DNA from: Chromera velia
Lineage: Eukaryota; Sar; Chromeraceae
Assembly (NCBI GenBank): GCA_018398765.1
Contig: JAHBMJ010001453.1
Location: forward strand, 1 to 30,684
Direction: 5' to 3'
Length of the DNA: 30,684 bases
Part shown: one piece after another, positions 19,303-29,838 of the stretch
Layout: every line of letters begins with the position of its first letter
How positions within the stretch are numbered: position 1 is the first letter of the stretch
Notes under the pieces: model-generated
Databases searched by the model: none
What the model was told of the DNA's origin: nothing
Seen by the model: the letters and a program-made list of their open reading frames with translations, nothing else
Position numbers and translations under genes: made by a program

Positions 19303-20155
19303 CCCAAATGGAGGCCAAAAAGTGATGCGTGGTCTGCTGAGTAAACGCTCCCGTGGAAGGGGAATAGCCACAGCGTCTCCTCTGCACGTCTATCTTTTCT
19401 TGTGCCTGCGTTTGTTTGTACAAAGCTTCTCACTGCGCTTACTTCTTCCTTCTCTAGTCCCGTAAGCTGCTCACACAGATTACAGGATCGAGGAGGAACG
19501 AACAGCCAAGGCAGCCAGGCAATCCACCGAGTGGGCACTGAGAAGACAATCTGAGGGAGACGGAGACGGGCAAGTTAACCTTTCCACGTATTTATTTCTG
19601 CATGGGTGCACAGGGTGAGAACAAATGGTGGAAAGCGATAAAGAAACCGGAAAAGTAAACCACAAGTCTGAGAGAGGACTGGAAGCCGGTCTCACTTTGA
19701 GGTGTGTACACACGTGTAGACATCGTGTAGACGGACAGCACTGAGAGAATCGATTGCATCATTGCAGAGATTAGTGAGAGATTTTTTTGGTGAAAGCGGT
19801 GCGCTTCGTGCGCGTCTCTCACGCCCGCGATTGAACAACATGTGAAGCAACAGTTGGCGGCTAGGAAAAGCACCATACTTCCTCACGCACGGATGCAAGA
19901 ACTTTTCTCCTGCCATCCGTCCAGTTCGCATTCTCAAGGTCGTATGTTAGCATTCTAGCTTGCCTACTGAAGTAGAACTTCAAGCAGACCCTGCCTGGTG
20001 AAGGAAACGTTTTAGTTGGTACATTTTTTTTTCATCTTTCGTGCGCTGCGCCCCGCTGTCTCTTTTTTGGTGGGACTAGCAGCAGGGCTGCGCTGTTGAT
20101 TGTCGTGTGAACGGGTGGGGGAGAACCGCAGTAGGGTTGCACTTTGGCAGGCACC
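19303..20155. promoter_or_regulatory. Divergent region between Pop4 and the putative plastid-protein gene
   Basis: The 853 bases must hold the promoters and 5' leaders of both genes. No TGCATGCA site, clear TATA box or conserved open frame was found. Several short frames overlap on both strands but none has a recognisable product. Confidence 0.4.
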
Positions 20156-21338
20156 ATGTGGTTTCTGTGTTCGTCTGTCTTTTTGTTTTTGAGTATATGG
20201 CAACCACGTGCGTTTGCCTTTCTCTTAAGACGGGACCCCATCTCCCTCTCTCCACACCGACGGCGCCAGTTGCCTCGGATTCCTTTTTCGTCTGAATTTG
20301 AGGAGGGGGACAGAGTGGAAAGCCTTCCACGGACAGTTCTGAAGGCAACACACCGAACAGGTATTGCGGTTCCAGAGGACGTGCGCCTGTTCGGACTCTC
20401 AGCGTTGAATCACCAGGAGACGGACGAAGCCTATGCGTACGCATGGCAGACGGAAATGCAAGTGTGGATGCCAGGCATCTTCCCAGATGAGATTGAGTGG
20501 AAATTCATCGCTTGGCCTGGCAGAAAGGGTCCCATGTTCTACGTCAACTTCCCTAAGAACTCAATCGTCAAAAGATGGGAGTACGATAACTTCGTCAGTT
20601 GCTCCTCCCGTTCTTCCTTCCTACGCTTGGCTGCCCTCTCGCCTCAACAGACGCCCCTTACCCGGTCTGCTACACACACATGCGAAGGCCTGCCTGGCCG
20701 AGTGCTCGGGAGGGTACAGAAAGAATACTTCTATGTCCGCTTGCGTCGCCTTCCTGTGTATTGGCGGGTTTGGTCACTGGCTTTCAAAACATCTGTTCCT
20801 GCTCTTTTTTCTTTGTGGTCTGCCTGCGCTTTCCTCTGGCTAGCTATCCCACGGGGCCGCAAAAGTCTCCATACGCCCCTCTCTCTCTGCCTATCCATCT
20901 ATCTATCTATCTTTCTACCGATCTATGTATCGGTTTATCTGCGTGTGTGTCTTGGCATGTGCAAAGGTCCAGCTCTCCGACTGTGTGTCTCCCCCGTCCC
21001 TCTGTCTTCCTTCCTGTCTACCCAATGATCTACGCGGATTTTTCTTTCTTTCAAATTTCTCCTGGTGGGTCTGCAGACGGGTCTACGAAAGCGTCTCAAC
21101 GCAGTGGGTGTTCAGAAGGGATTTGCACGGATGCAGAGAGCGTACTGCTTCTCAAAGTGAGTCCTTGGAGGTGGGGGATGGGGGGCACTGTGTAGGAAGA
21201 AGGGAATGGGAATTCTGTGAGAGAAACGCGGAAGAAGAACAACAAAGAGGAAAGAAGAGAAGAAAAGAGAGACGGAGGGAAAGGGCAGGTGTGGACGTGT
21301 GAGGGGGGGCCTCCATGTCTCTTTTGTTTGTCTTTCTC

Positions 21339-21370
<32 letters not shown>

Positions 21371-23767
21371 AGCTGTCTCTTTTCTGTACGTCTCGCTGTG
21401 TGTCAGACACACAGAGAGGTTGAAGAGTGGCGAATAACTTCAAAAAAAAACAGGCAAACAAGAGTCCGGAGAAGCATTGAATGCGTAGCCCGTGGAAGAC
21501 AGAATGAGTGCCCCTTCTCCCCTCTGAAATCCTTCGGCCATCCGTCACTCTCTCTCTCTCTACCTTTTTGTGCAGACAGACACACCCGCTTCGCCTCACT
21601 TTGTCCGGTCTGCCCGAAAGACCTCTTTTCCTTCCTTGTATTTCAATTCAATCGGCATTGGAGTTTCCTTGTCTGTCTGTACAGCTTTTCTGATTCTGAT
21701 TCTTCTGTCTGTTGGTATTCATGCAGTGACGCGGTGATCGAGAAGGCTGTGTGCGTTCTTTCCGGTGGCGTCTTCAAGCTGTTGGTGCCCTACAAAGTTG
21801 ATCACGAGAACGATTTGAAACAATTGGAGGCCGACGGGGGACTCGTCCCTCCTCTCTACAGTCAGTCAGCAAGCAAGGACGCAAGAATGCCGTACGTTGC
21901 CATCGATCGACTCATTCATTCATTCATTCATTCATTCATTCACCCATTCATTCATTCATCAAACCGCCCTAGTTGTTTTTGTGAACCGGTCGGTGGCCTG
22001 CCGATTTAAAAAAGAGGGAAGGAAGTGAGGGGAGCAAGAGGGAGGACGTGGACTCTCGTCTTTTGTTCTGTCTCGAATGTGTGTGTGTGTGTGTATGTGT
22101 GTGTGTGAGTGAGTGAGTGTGTGTTTCTCATTGCCTCTACTTTGATTTTCATGCCTGCCTGCTTACTGTCGCGTTGCAGCCCCAGACGATGACGAAGACC
22201 CTGAGGAAAAATACGAAATAGCCAAGCAAGAAAACATCGATGTGGTGAGTCAGTGAATTTGATACCAAGGCCCTCTTCTCCTCAGACGCACAGACAGAAA
22301 ATCTGGGTAAATGCGTGCAAGAGCGTTTCATTTCAGATCATATCCGACAAGGGTTCTGCTCCGTATGGTGCATTGTGTGCACAATTGTTTTTCTCTTCGT
22401 TGCCTCCCGTCCTCTTGTCTGCTTTGATGATTGTCTGGTGTATGTGTATGTCTCGGGAAAAGACAACAACTTTTGCATGACTCGGAGCGTGTATTGATTT
22501 CCTTCCGCTTCTTCTTCAAGTCCTTCCTGTGTGGGCAAATTGCTCCACCCCTTTCCCCCTCCTTTCTCTTTGCATTCAGTACAAGATGGTGAAACATAAA
22601 GCAGACACACTGAAAATGCATGCTTCTCCCGTACGAATTGTGTCCATGTCCTTTCCCTTCTCCCTTCCTTCCAATCAATGAGCGACATGAAGAGAAAAAC
22701 CGACAGCGTATTCAGGTCCTTCTGTACGAAGTCACTCCCTCTCTCCCCCCTTCTCCCGCAGTACAAGAAAGAGGCCGACGAGTTGTGCGCAGCCCGAGAG
22801 AAGGAGATAGAGGACGACTGGCAGGACATGGTTGAGAAGACCCAATTCCTCAAACCGCCCACCGACCTGCCTCCAATCAACATGGAGACAGAGGTCAACA
22901 AGGAGAGGTCAGTAACTGAGTGAGTGAGTGAGTGAGTGAGTGAGTCAGAAATGGAAAGAGAAGACAGAAGTCATCACGCAGAGGTAGCACATAAGTAATG
23001 ACAGTGAAAGGGAAAGCGAGAACAACAGCTGGAGAGTGCAGACGGAGATGTGCACTCATGGAGTGGAAATATGGCGAAAATTTCGAATGTGAATGTACTT
23101 GAACGGGCCCAGACAAGCAGAAGGAGCGAAATGTATGCTTACTTACTTGATCTAGGCCGACAACTGATCGGTCGATCGATTCCCTCTCATGGTAATGGGG
23201 ATCTTGACGTGATTGCATGGTCGTTTGAAGGGTACACGTGTGCATGTCATTTTCTTCATGTGGAGAGAAAGGGGGGGCACACAGAAAGCGGAAAGAAAGA
23301 GGGATGTAATACATCGGTGCAATCAATCGTCTTTCCTGTCTCTCCTGCTGCCCGGAGCTTGCTGATATTTTTTCGTGTGTCTTTCCCTGGAATTTTGGTC
23401 TGGTCTGGTTCTTTGTGTGTTCTCTCTCTCTGTTTGCTGATGTGACTTTCGCGACTCTTTTCGCTTTGTTTATTCGCGTTTGTTCTTTTCCCTTTCTTCT
23501 CTTGTCTTCAGGTATGCGAAGATGAGGGCGGAGCAGTTGGAGGAGGAGAGACAGGCGATCGAGCTGGCACGGGCAAAGGCGGCGGCCTACGCGAAGATGA
23601 AGGAGGAGGAGGCGGAGAAGAAGAGGGAGGAGGAGAGGAAAAGGGCAGAGGAGAGAGCGGCAAAGAAGAAAGAGGCAGAGGTGCAAGCTGCAGAAGCAGC
23701 TGCTGCAGAAGCAGAAGGAGGGGAAGAAGGAGAGGAAGCGGCGGAGGCTCCAGAGGGAGAGCCGTAG
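20156..23767 (+). CDS. Putative plastid-targeted protein of unknown function, six exons, 372 aa
   Basis: Exons are 20156-20593, 21077-21156, 21727-21860, 22180-22244, 22762-22907 and 23512-23767; phases 0, 2, 1, 0 and 2 all agree. Donors are GTCAGT, GTGAGT, GTCAGT, GTGAGT and GTCAGT, and acceptors end GCAG or TTCAG after pyrimidine tracts. The start MWFLCSSVFLFLSIW opens a signal peptide; cleavage after PRAFA (residues 17-21) would leave Phe22 first, followed by LLRRDP and RRR. Phe at +1 and a basic transit region are the hallmark of plastid import in algae with complex plastids. The central part (about 88-217) looks like a folded domain, with aromatic motifs such as AWQTEMQVWMPGIFPDE (96-112) and WKFIAWPGRKGPMFYVNFP (115-133). 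An acidic linker (DDDEDPEE) and a long Glu/Lys/Ala coiled coil (about 240-350) follow, ending in an Ala/Glu tail. I recognise no named family. Confidence 0.7.
21341..21369. repeat. GA dinucleotide array in an intron
   Basis: About 14 GA units lie in intron 2 of the putative plastid-protein gene. They produce false Arg/Glu and Ser/Leu frames on the two strands. Confidence 0.9.
21911..21960. repeat. ATTC tetranucleotide array in an intron
   Basis: About 11 units of CATT, one of them imperfect, lie 50 bases into intron 3 of the putative plastid-protein gene. Confidence 0.9.
22077..22122. repeat. GT and GAGT arrays in an intron
   Basis: A GT run with one TA interruption is followed by GAGTGAGTGAGT and then more GT. 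It lies in intron 3, upstream of exon 4 of the putative plastid-protein gene. Confidence 0.9.
22917..22947. repeat. GAGT array beginning 9 bases after a 5' splice site
   Basis: Intron 5 begins GTCAGTAACT at 22908 and continues as about seven GAGT units, so the array shares the 4-base period of the donor sequence. Confidence 0.9.
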
Positions 23768-25738
23768 CTTTTTTTTGCTCTCTCGCAGTCAGAGGGACTG
23801 TCTGTCTGTCTCTTCAATCAGTCGATCCATGCGTTTGGTTTGGCACCGTCTTGTTTCCTCCGACGCGTTTCCTTTTGTTCCCTTTGGTTGCTCCTTATCG
23901 TCGGCATCCCTACAGACAGACAGAACCACGCACGCGCTGACAGGCCCACAGTGTTCCTTTTTGTTTCCTCAACACCCCGTGGAGGGCCGGAGCACAACAG
24001 CTCATGCAGCTCGCATAGCTGAGAGAGCCCAGAGCCCTCAGTCACTGCCTAGAAAAGAGCCAGGCTGAGTCTGTACGCCTTTCCGCCTCCGCATTCTTGT
24101 TTTGTTTTCGATGCCCTTCTCGGCAAGAAGTTGTGCCTCCCCCAAAAGAAAATTTGCATGAGAGGAAGAGAGAGAAAGAAAGAGATGAACGAACAGACAG
24201 ACAGACAGACAGACAGACAGAGGGTCTTTGCAGGGCTCTGCGCATTTTCCCCCCTCCCTCCCATGCGTACGTCACACAAGTGTAATTCAATGCTTTGCCC
24301 TGCAGACGGACAGACAGCATTCGCGAGTCTGCCTGTCTGAGTGGTTGCTTTTTCGAGGGAGGGAGGGGAGCGAAAGGAGTGGGCCACTTGATGCGTGACC
24401 ACACGAGTAGACAGGAAGGCAGGCAGGCAGAGAGATGAAAAGATAGATAGATAGGCAGGCAGACAGAGAGATAGGATGCACACACAGGTTGGCACAGAGA
24501 GGCATGTAAACAGACACACACACAGAGAGAGGGGAGGGGGCCTTGAGGTTCGGTGTTTCTTCTGCATGTGCGGGTGAGTGCCTTGATCTATCGATGCCCC
24601 GGCCAGCTGGTTTTGCTTGAATCAGCAGCAGCGAGAGGCAGGAAAGCAGCTCAGAGAGGCGTTTATTGGGAGCATGCGCGGGGGGGGAATGGCCTTCCTT
24701 GGATGGAGTCTGCATGCGGCCGCTGATCGAGCATTTGGCCGTCCGTTTGGGGATTCGGGGGCGTCTGATTGACGTCTGTTGAAAGAGATGAAGGGTGATA
24801 AAGAGAATGGGTTGAGGGAACGCTGAAGGTGGAAACATCGGTACAGATAAAGAGACGCAGGGTTCGATTGAGTGGGGCAGGCGGGCAGTCCCGCCGCTGG
24901 CCGCAGAGCACACCGAAAACATTTTTCTTGTTTTTTACTGTTTCAAAATTTCAGATGTGCACATGCATGATATAATGGATTCATTGATTAATTCGTTCAG
25001 CGATGTACGTACATTACCTTGTATACAATTAAGCACTGCAATAAGCAGCATAAGCAGTAGTATATGATACATTGCAATGTTTTCACTAGTGCTATATATA
25101 CTAGTGCTTTCATTTTTCCATATTTTTTAAAAAAAAATATCATACATTTGATTCTTATATACATTTCTGATTATTTCTTACATTTTTTGCTTTTAGACTC
25201 TTTTATGTTAAAATCAATTTAATCAAATTAAATCAAATTTTGAACTATAACAGTATAGTTTAACTGAGTTTAACATAGTGAATTTATGATTTAAAGTTTA
25301 AGAACTTGAAGTCTTGTGAAATTTGATGTTTGTGTTTGTTCTGAACCACTTCAATTCATATATGTCTCGTCGCTGGTGGTGCAAGTATGCATCTTAACAC
25401 CAAAAAAGTGTAGTCGGTATGTTTATCTTACGATTGTCCTAGATTTTCTTTGGTACTACTTTGTTAGCATCGATGGAAGGAGATTCATGCAAGCCACGGC
25501 ATGTTTCATTGATTGAGAAACGGGTGGAAATTGTGCAATGTGTGGCTGCCTCTGCTGGTAGAGGAGTGGGGGAGAATGAAAAGAAAGTCTGAGAGATGAT
25601 CGCTCTTATTTCGTCGTTCCAGCCTCTGGCGGGCATGAGGGCGGTTGAGGAGTGTATAGCCAAATTAGAGAGAGTTCGTGTTGACATGTGTTAATGGATC
25701 AATGCGCTAGGTCAACAAACCAACATTACATATCATGC
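23768..25738. other. Intergenic sequence with microsatellites; no supported gene
   Basis: The left part (to about 24930) is GC-richer and has ACAG units at 24194-24223, GGCA units near 24415-24430 and GATA units near 24440-24460. The long minus-strand frames here (for example 24287-24922) owe their Cys, Leu, Ser and Val content to these arrays. From about 24950 the sequence is AT-rich. No RNA gene or conserved frame was recognised. Confidence 0.4.
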
Positions 25739-25746
25739 CCCGTGGT

Positions 25747-26872
25747 TAGTGACCATGTTTGATTTGATTATATTTGATTTGATTTAATTTGTTTTGATTT
25801 GAGCTTCAACCTCAAATATTTGATATTTGAGGTAAGATTTGAGGTTAACCTCTTAAGGTTCCTCACTGAGTCACTGACTTACTGTCACTCTGATCATTTT
25901 TCTCATGACAATAGTTATCAGAACATTTCTGATATATGTTTCAAAAATTTAAAAAAATATATATAAAATTATAACTTATCAGTTCCATAAAAAAAATATG
26001 CCTATGTGGCAGTGTATATACACTAGTCACTGAGACTCACTCTAGTACCAATAGAGATTAAGAACGTAAAATTGATAGATTTGAAATTGTATATGACTTT
26101 TTGTTGATACGATAAAGTTAGAGCACGTACCAAAATTGAGGTGACAATCACTCAGCTTTATAGCACTTCCTTTTCCTCTTCTTCATGATCACTTTCTTCC
26201 AGGAGTGGGTGCTCCTGGGCTTCTATTCGGTTGCGGAGAGATGACAACGGGGTGAGACGGAGAACCGCGCACACCTTTGCTATTGCTGTTGGTGTTGGAA
26301 CCATCCTGTTTCTGGGCAGCTAAGTATCCAGAGTTGGTAAGTTCAGCTACCCTCTGTGCCGCGCCAGGGCCGACAACAAGCTCTTTATGTTAGAGGTGAA
26401 TATAGAGAGGTCGGTAGCCTTCCTCACCCGGAGTGATGACTTTCTCAGGAGGGGGAAGTTTCCCCCAAGCCTTCTCAGCATTTGCGTCTGCGGCCGCCTC
26501 CTTTAGTTTCAAATTGGTCCTCACCAGAAAAGTCAACACAGCTGTTCGGGAAAATGTTCAGCTGATCGGTTTACCTCTGCATGAAGTAAAAAGGGGTGAA
26601 ACGTCAATTTCAGTGCAGCTCAAAACGTTTTTTTTTTGAGAGCAAACCATCAAGATTTAGGTTTTTTCATTTAAATCAGCATGCATGACGGATCGGTACT
26701 TGCAAAGTTTTTTCGGGATCTTCATATTTGAGGTTGAAAGTCATATTGATCAAATATTTGATCGTATTTGATAGGTCTTTAAACACTAGGTCCTCCCTGA
26801 CTGGATATTTCATTTAAGCTCAAGCCCTACCTCAAATCAAATCAAATCAAATCAAATCAAACATGGTCACTA
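25747..26872. mobile_element. hAT-like TIR element, 1126 bp
   Basis: The ends are perfect 23-base inverted repeats starting TAGTGACCATGTTTGATTTG, at 25747-25769 and 26850-26872. They are flanked by imperfect 8-base direct repeats: CCCGTGGT at 25739-25746 and CTCATGGT at 26873-26880, which differ by two transitions. An 8-base duplication and ends of the form TAGNG are hAT features. TTTGA/TTGAT repeats extend inward from both ends, and the block TTCAACCTCAAATAT recurs in inverted orientation further in. No intact transposase is present. Confidence 0.75.
26189..26557 (-). pseudogene. Decayed open frame inside the hAT-like element
   Basis: The minus strand keeps one frame for about 120 codons with a single internal TAA, then ends at TGA (26189-26191). 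The readable parts include LKLKEAAADANAEKAWGKL, PPPEKVITPGEEGYRPLYI, then after the stop VVGPGAAQRVAELTNSGY and a Ser/Asn/Pro-rich tail. This stretch is GC-richer than the rest of the element. It might be a transposase remnant or captured host sequence; no family was recognised. Confidence 0.35.
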
Positions 26873-28159
26873 CTCATGGTTGGCCAGAGCCTAAGTAGTG
26901 GCTCACCGGCTTTAACCGCCTCAATTCATTGACAGACAATGCTGCTAAATCTGTTTAAAAGTAATGCAAACTAACTCGAGTCGAATGTCTAGGCTTGAAT
27001 GTGCATCAAGAATTTACTAACCGGCCGTGGGCAGTGAATTGCGGGGAAAGTTCCCCGGGAAACTTACAATGTATCAATTATTATCAATATTAATTATTAA
27101 AATGATAAATCCGTATCCTTCAGCTTAATTATCCTAATACCAATCAAGTCTAATCAAACCTCCTAATTAATGATCTCAATTAATTAAGATTCGATTAAAA
27201 GTTGGAATGCATCTAGAAATGGATTGAATATAAATCAGAAACATGCAAACTAAACAACAAGAAAGTTAATCATAATTTACATTAAAGATTAATGAAGAAC
27301 TTGAATTGAGGTTTTTAGTAAAGGGCTTTCAGCACGTTATTTAAATTGCTTGATTTAATATTTCAATCTTACCATCGAATTGCTAGTCAAATTATTATAA
27401 AATGACGAGCATGCATTCACTACTAGGATAACTACTTTACTTCATATACTGCGCTGGGCAGCAGCTACGTAGGAATGATATGTACACTCTTCATTTATCC
27501 TAGCGTTTATCACACAGTGCGTCACATATTCATAAATGCATGCTTTCTAATGCTTTGATGTATTTTGACATTGAACCTAGCATTGAACAGCCCGGAACCC
27601 GCCGGACTGACAGCATATGAGATCTCATACCTATCAATCATTCACAACAAAATGCACAAAAATGCCCCAGTGCCTCTGAGTTTTTCTCTGCTTCTTTTTC
27701 ACAAATCCGTGCGTCTGCGAATTTTCTTTTGTCTGTTTCTATGAATGAGAAAGAGTCTGAATGACGATGCAGTGGGCTGTACAGTATCTGCCAGCCTACC
27801 GATCGATGTATCTACTTTCCAAGCTGCAATGTCTGTCTCTCCTGTCTCTGTACACACGAATCCTTGAATTGATCGCGCATCCACAGTTTTCATACAGCTG
27901 TACAGAATAAAGGAAAGAATGAGACACCCTACTCATGAAGTGCTCTCTCTCCCTTCAGATGCAAAGGTGAAGTATGCACGCATGGCACTAACTCGCGCCC
28001 ACAGGCAGCAAAGGACCGAGCTCCCGAGTGCACCAAAAGGCGCATCAAGAAAAAGAAAAAAGATAAGAGAAGGACCCAACGCTCCCCTGATTTACTCCCT
28101 CGTTCCCCTCCCTCCCTTTCTGCCCCCACCCCCCTTCCCCTCTCTCTCTCTGTGCGTCT

Positions 28160-28166
28160 CTCTCCT

Positions 28167-28220
<54 letters not shown>
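28160..28220. repeat. CT array followed by GT array
   Basis: About 13 CT units run into about 15 GT units. The His/Thr and Arg/Glu frames crossing it are repeat artefacts. Confidence 0.9.
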
Positions 28221-28229
<9 letters not shown>

Positions 28230-28529
28230 GGGTGGATGGATGGATGTGTGGCACAGAGATCAACAGGCAAGAGGCTAGGAGAGCAAGGCATACAAATGAT
28301 GAGGAGGAAAAGAAGCAATTCCTCCTCTGCCCGCCAACCCCAACCGCACCATTGAACGTGCAGAAGGCCTTCTTGTAGAAGCACCCCACCCCTTCTGAAT
28401 TCGTGACCTCCGAGATGCCTCTTTACTGTTCGTGCCTCCCTTCTTGTTACACAAAGAACTGCCCCAGGAGACAAGAATGATGCCCTCAACAACTCCCTGC
28501 CTAGCTCTGTCCATTCTCAATCCCCAGCG

Positions 28530-28632
28530 TTTCTGTCTGCCTGTCTGTCTGTTCGTCTGTCTGTCTGTGTCTGTCTGCCTGACTATCTGTCTGTCTGTCT
28601 GCCTCCCTGACTATCTGTCTGTCTGTCAGACT
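28530..28632. repeat. CTGT tetranucleotide array, imperfect
   Basis: CTGT units are interrupted by CTGC, CTGA and TCGT variants over about 100 bases. It lies just downstream of the minus-strand NYN gene's stop. Confidence 0.9.
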
Positions 28633-28839
28633 GTCGTCACGAACAGCCAACAGAAACTCTTTCCTTCCTTGCAACCCCGAGACAACGACCCCCTGCCCTC
28701 TGTCGACCTCTTCGGGAGAGGAAGAAAAGAGAGAGGGACCGCAGCTTCCGCCCTTTTCTCTCTCTTTATCTCTCTCTGCTCCCCATCTCTGGCTCTTTTC
28801 CGCGATGAAAGAAGAGAGATGAGAGAGCCCCGGTCGAGA

Positions 28840-29838
28840 TCAGTACTCCCCAGAAGCTAAGTACCTGCGCTTTAGCTCGGCCACCTCTGGCAGCTCGTTG
28901 ATGTACGTGATAGCCCAGAGTCCCCCTATATTCTTCTGCGATGCATGCGACACGTCCTCACCCAAAGTGCGACGGTCGGGCGCTGCAACGTAAATGAAGC
29001 AGGGGGCGTCAAGCTCGTGCCCGATTGTGCTGAGAGTTGCGCTGAAATCTCCATCGCCACTGACAAGGAGAATGTTGTTTGCACTTGGAGTGCAAGCTGC
29101 CATTTTTTCGAACAGCACTTCTGCAATTACAGTGTCGACATCTGCCTGTATCTGCCCTCTGTCAATCACCCCCCCATCATTCGTATAAACAATGTCCGTA
29201 TCGCAGAACTCACAAACGACCCCCCGTGACTGGAGTCTCTTCAGAAATTCCTTTCGTTTTTGGTGCTCGTGGGTTTTCTGGGTGGGTCCGAAGAACTGCT
29301 GCGTTATCTCATCATCCTCATACTCTACCTGTGTGTCTACCCATACAATGCCCTCCACTCGCATCTCGGGCGGTTTCGTTTGTTCTGCAGATGCAGAACC
29401 AGACGAGGAAGGCGAAGACGCGGGAACGGGGGAACCAGTGGGGACGGGAGAAGAGGCGGCGAAAGCAGCCAACTGGGCTGCTTGGAGATCGAGCGGAATG
29501 GGTGCACCTGCCATCGGGTGACCCAGTCCATAGACGGTGGCAATAGCGGGGGGCGAAGCGGCAGGTTCGCCGGGGGAGGGCTGCGAAAAAACGACCAAAG
29601 AAGCGGGAGCGAGGGGAGGGTTCTGACCTCCCACCCTTCCTCTGCCATACAATCTCGTCTGTCTGCCTCTCCTCTCTGAGCCAAGTTTACGCAACAGAGC
29701 GGGAAGAACAATGTCGACGAGATCGTCCGCATCCAGAAGACCAAAGACGTTCTCGAGGTTGGCATACAGGTTGTGGCCGTCTATGATGACAACCACTCCC
29801 TGACCCTCACTCTCATCCTCAAGATCGATCGTCGGCAT
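28840..29838 (-). CDS. NYN/PIN-like domain protein, 332 aa, intronless
   Basis: NYN domains are PIN-like nuclease folds that usually cut RNA with a metal bound by acidic residues. The first strand and its Asp are clear: GVVVIIDGHNLYANLENV (residues 14-31, Asp20). Later come VWVDTQVEYEDDE (165-177), a strand-helix pair with CDTDIVYTNDGG (212-223), the helix QADVDTVIAEVLFEKM (231-246, acidic D233 and D235), and the family hallmark LLVSGDGDFSATL (257-269, D262 and D264). The last strand is APCFIYVAA (278-286). A Pro/Ala/Ser-rich segment (about residues 71-160) sits between the first helices and the second strand; it is in frame and lacks convincing splice sites, so I treat it as an insert. The start Met is followed by only 15 residues before the first strand. 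No targeting signal is seen. The RNA target is unknown. Confidence 0.85.
   Translation of the reverse strand: MPTIDLEDESEGQGVVVIIDGHNLYANLENVFGLLDADDLVDIVLPALLRKLGSERRGRQTRLYGRGRVGGQNPPLAPASLVVFSQPSPGEPAASPPAIATVYGLGHPMAGAPIPLDLQAAQLAAFAASSPVPTGSPVPASSPSSSGSASAEQTKPPEMRVEGIVWVDTQVEYEDDEITQQFFGPTQKTHEHQKRKEFLKRLQSRGVVCEFCDTDIVYTNDGGVIDRGQIQADVDTVIAEVLFEKMAACTPSANNILLVSGDGDFSATLSTIGHELDAPCFIYVAAPDRRTLGEDVSHASQKNIGGLWAITYINELPEVAELKRRYLASGEY

Larger units (their letters stand above)
26881..28839. other. Intergenic sequence with microsatellites; no supported gene
   Basis: Sequence to about 27650 is AT-rich with no features. From 27650 it is GC-richer, with CT then GT arrays (about 28160-28220) and CTGT units (about 28530-28630). 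The open frames at 27929-28492 on the minus strand and 28432-28860 on the plus strand depend on those arrays. Confidence 0.4.

Noticed and set aside
20599-21302. Long plus-strand frames in intron 1 to intron 2 of the putative plastid-protein gene
   Set aside because: They cross a phase-consistent intron and are rich in Leu, Ser and Tyr from CTAT and CTCT arrays.
22581-22619. An extra exon beginning TACAAGATGG before exon 5 of the putative plastid-protein gene
   Set aside because: It has an acceptor-like CATTCAG but no good donor in phase, and the gene reads correctly without it.
24287-24922. 211-codon minus-strand open frame downstream of the putative plastid-protein gene
   Set aside because: Residue content (Cys, Leu, Ser, Val, Pro) mirrors ACAG, GGCA and GATA arrays, and overlapping frames are equally open.
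27929-28492. 187-codon minus-strand open frame
   Set aside because: The centre is His-Thr and Arg-Glu runs from the GT and CT arrays; flanks have no motif.
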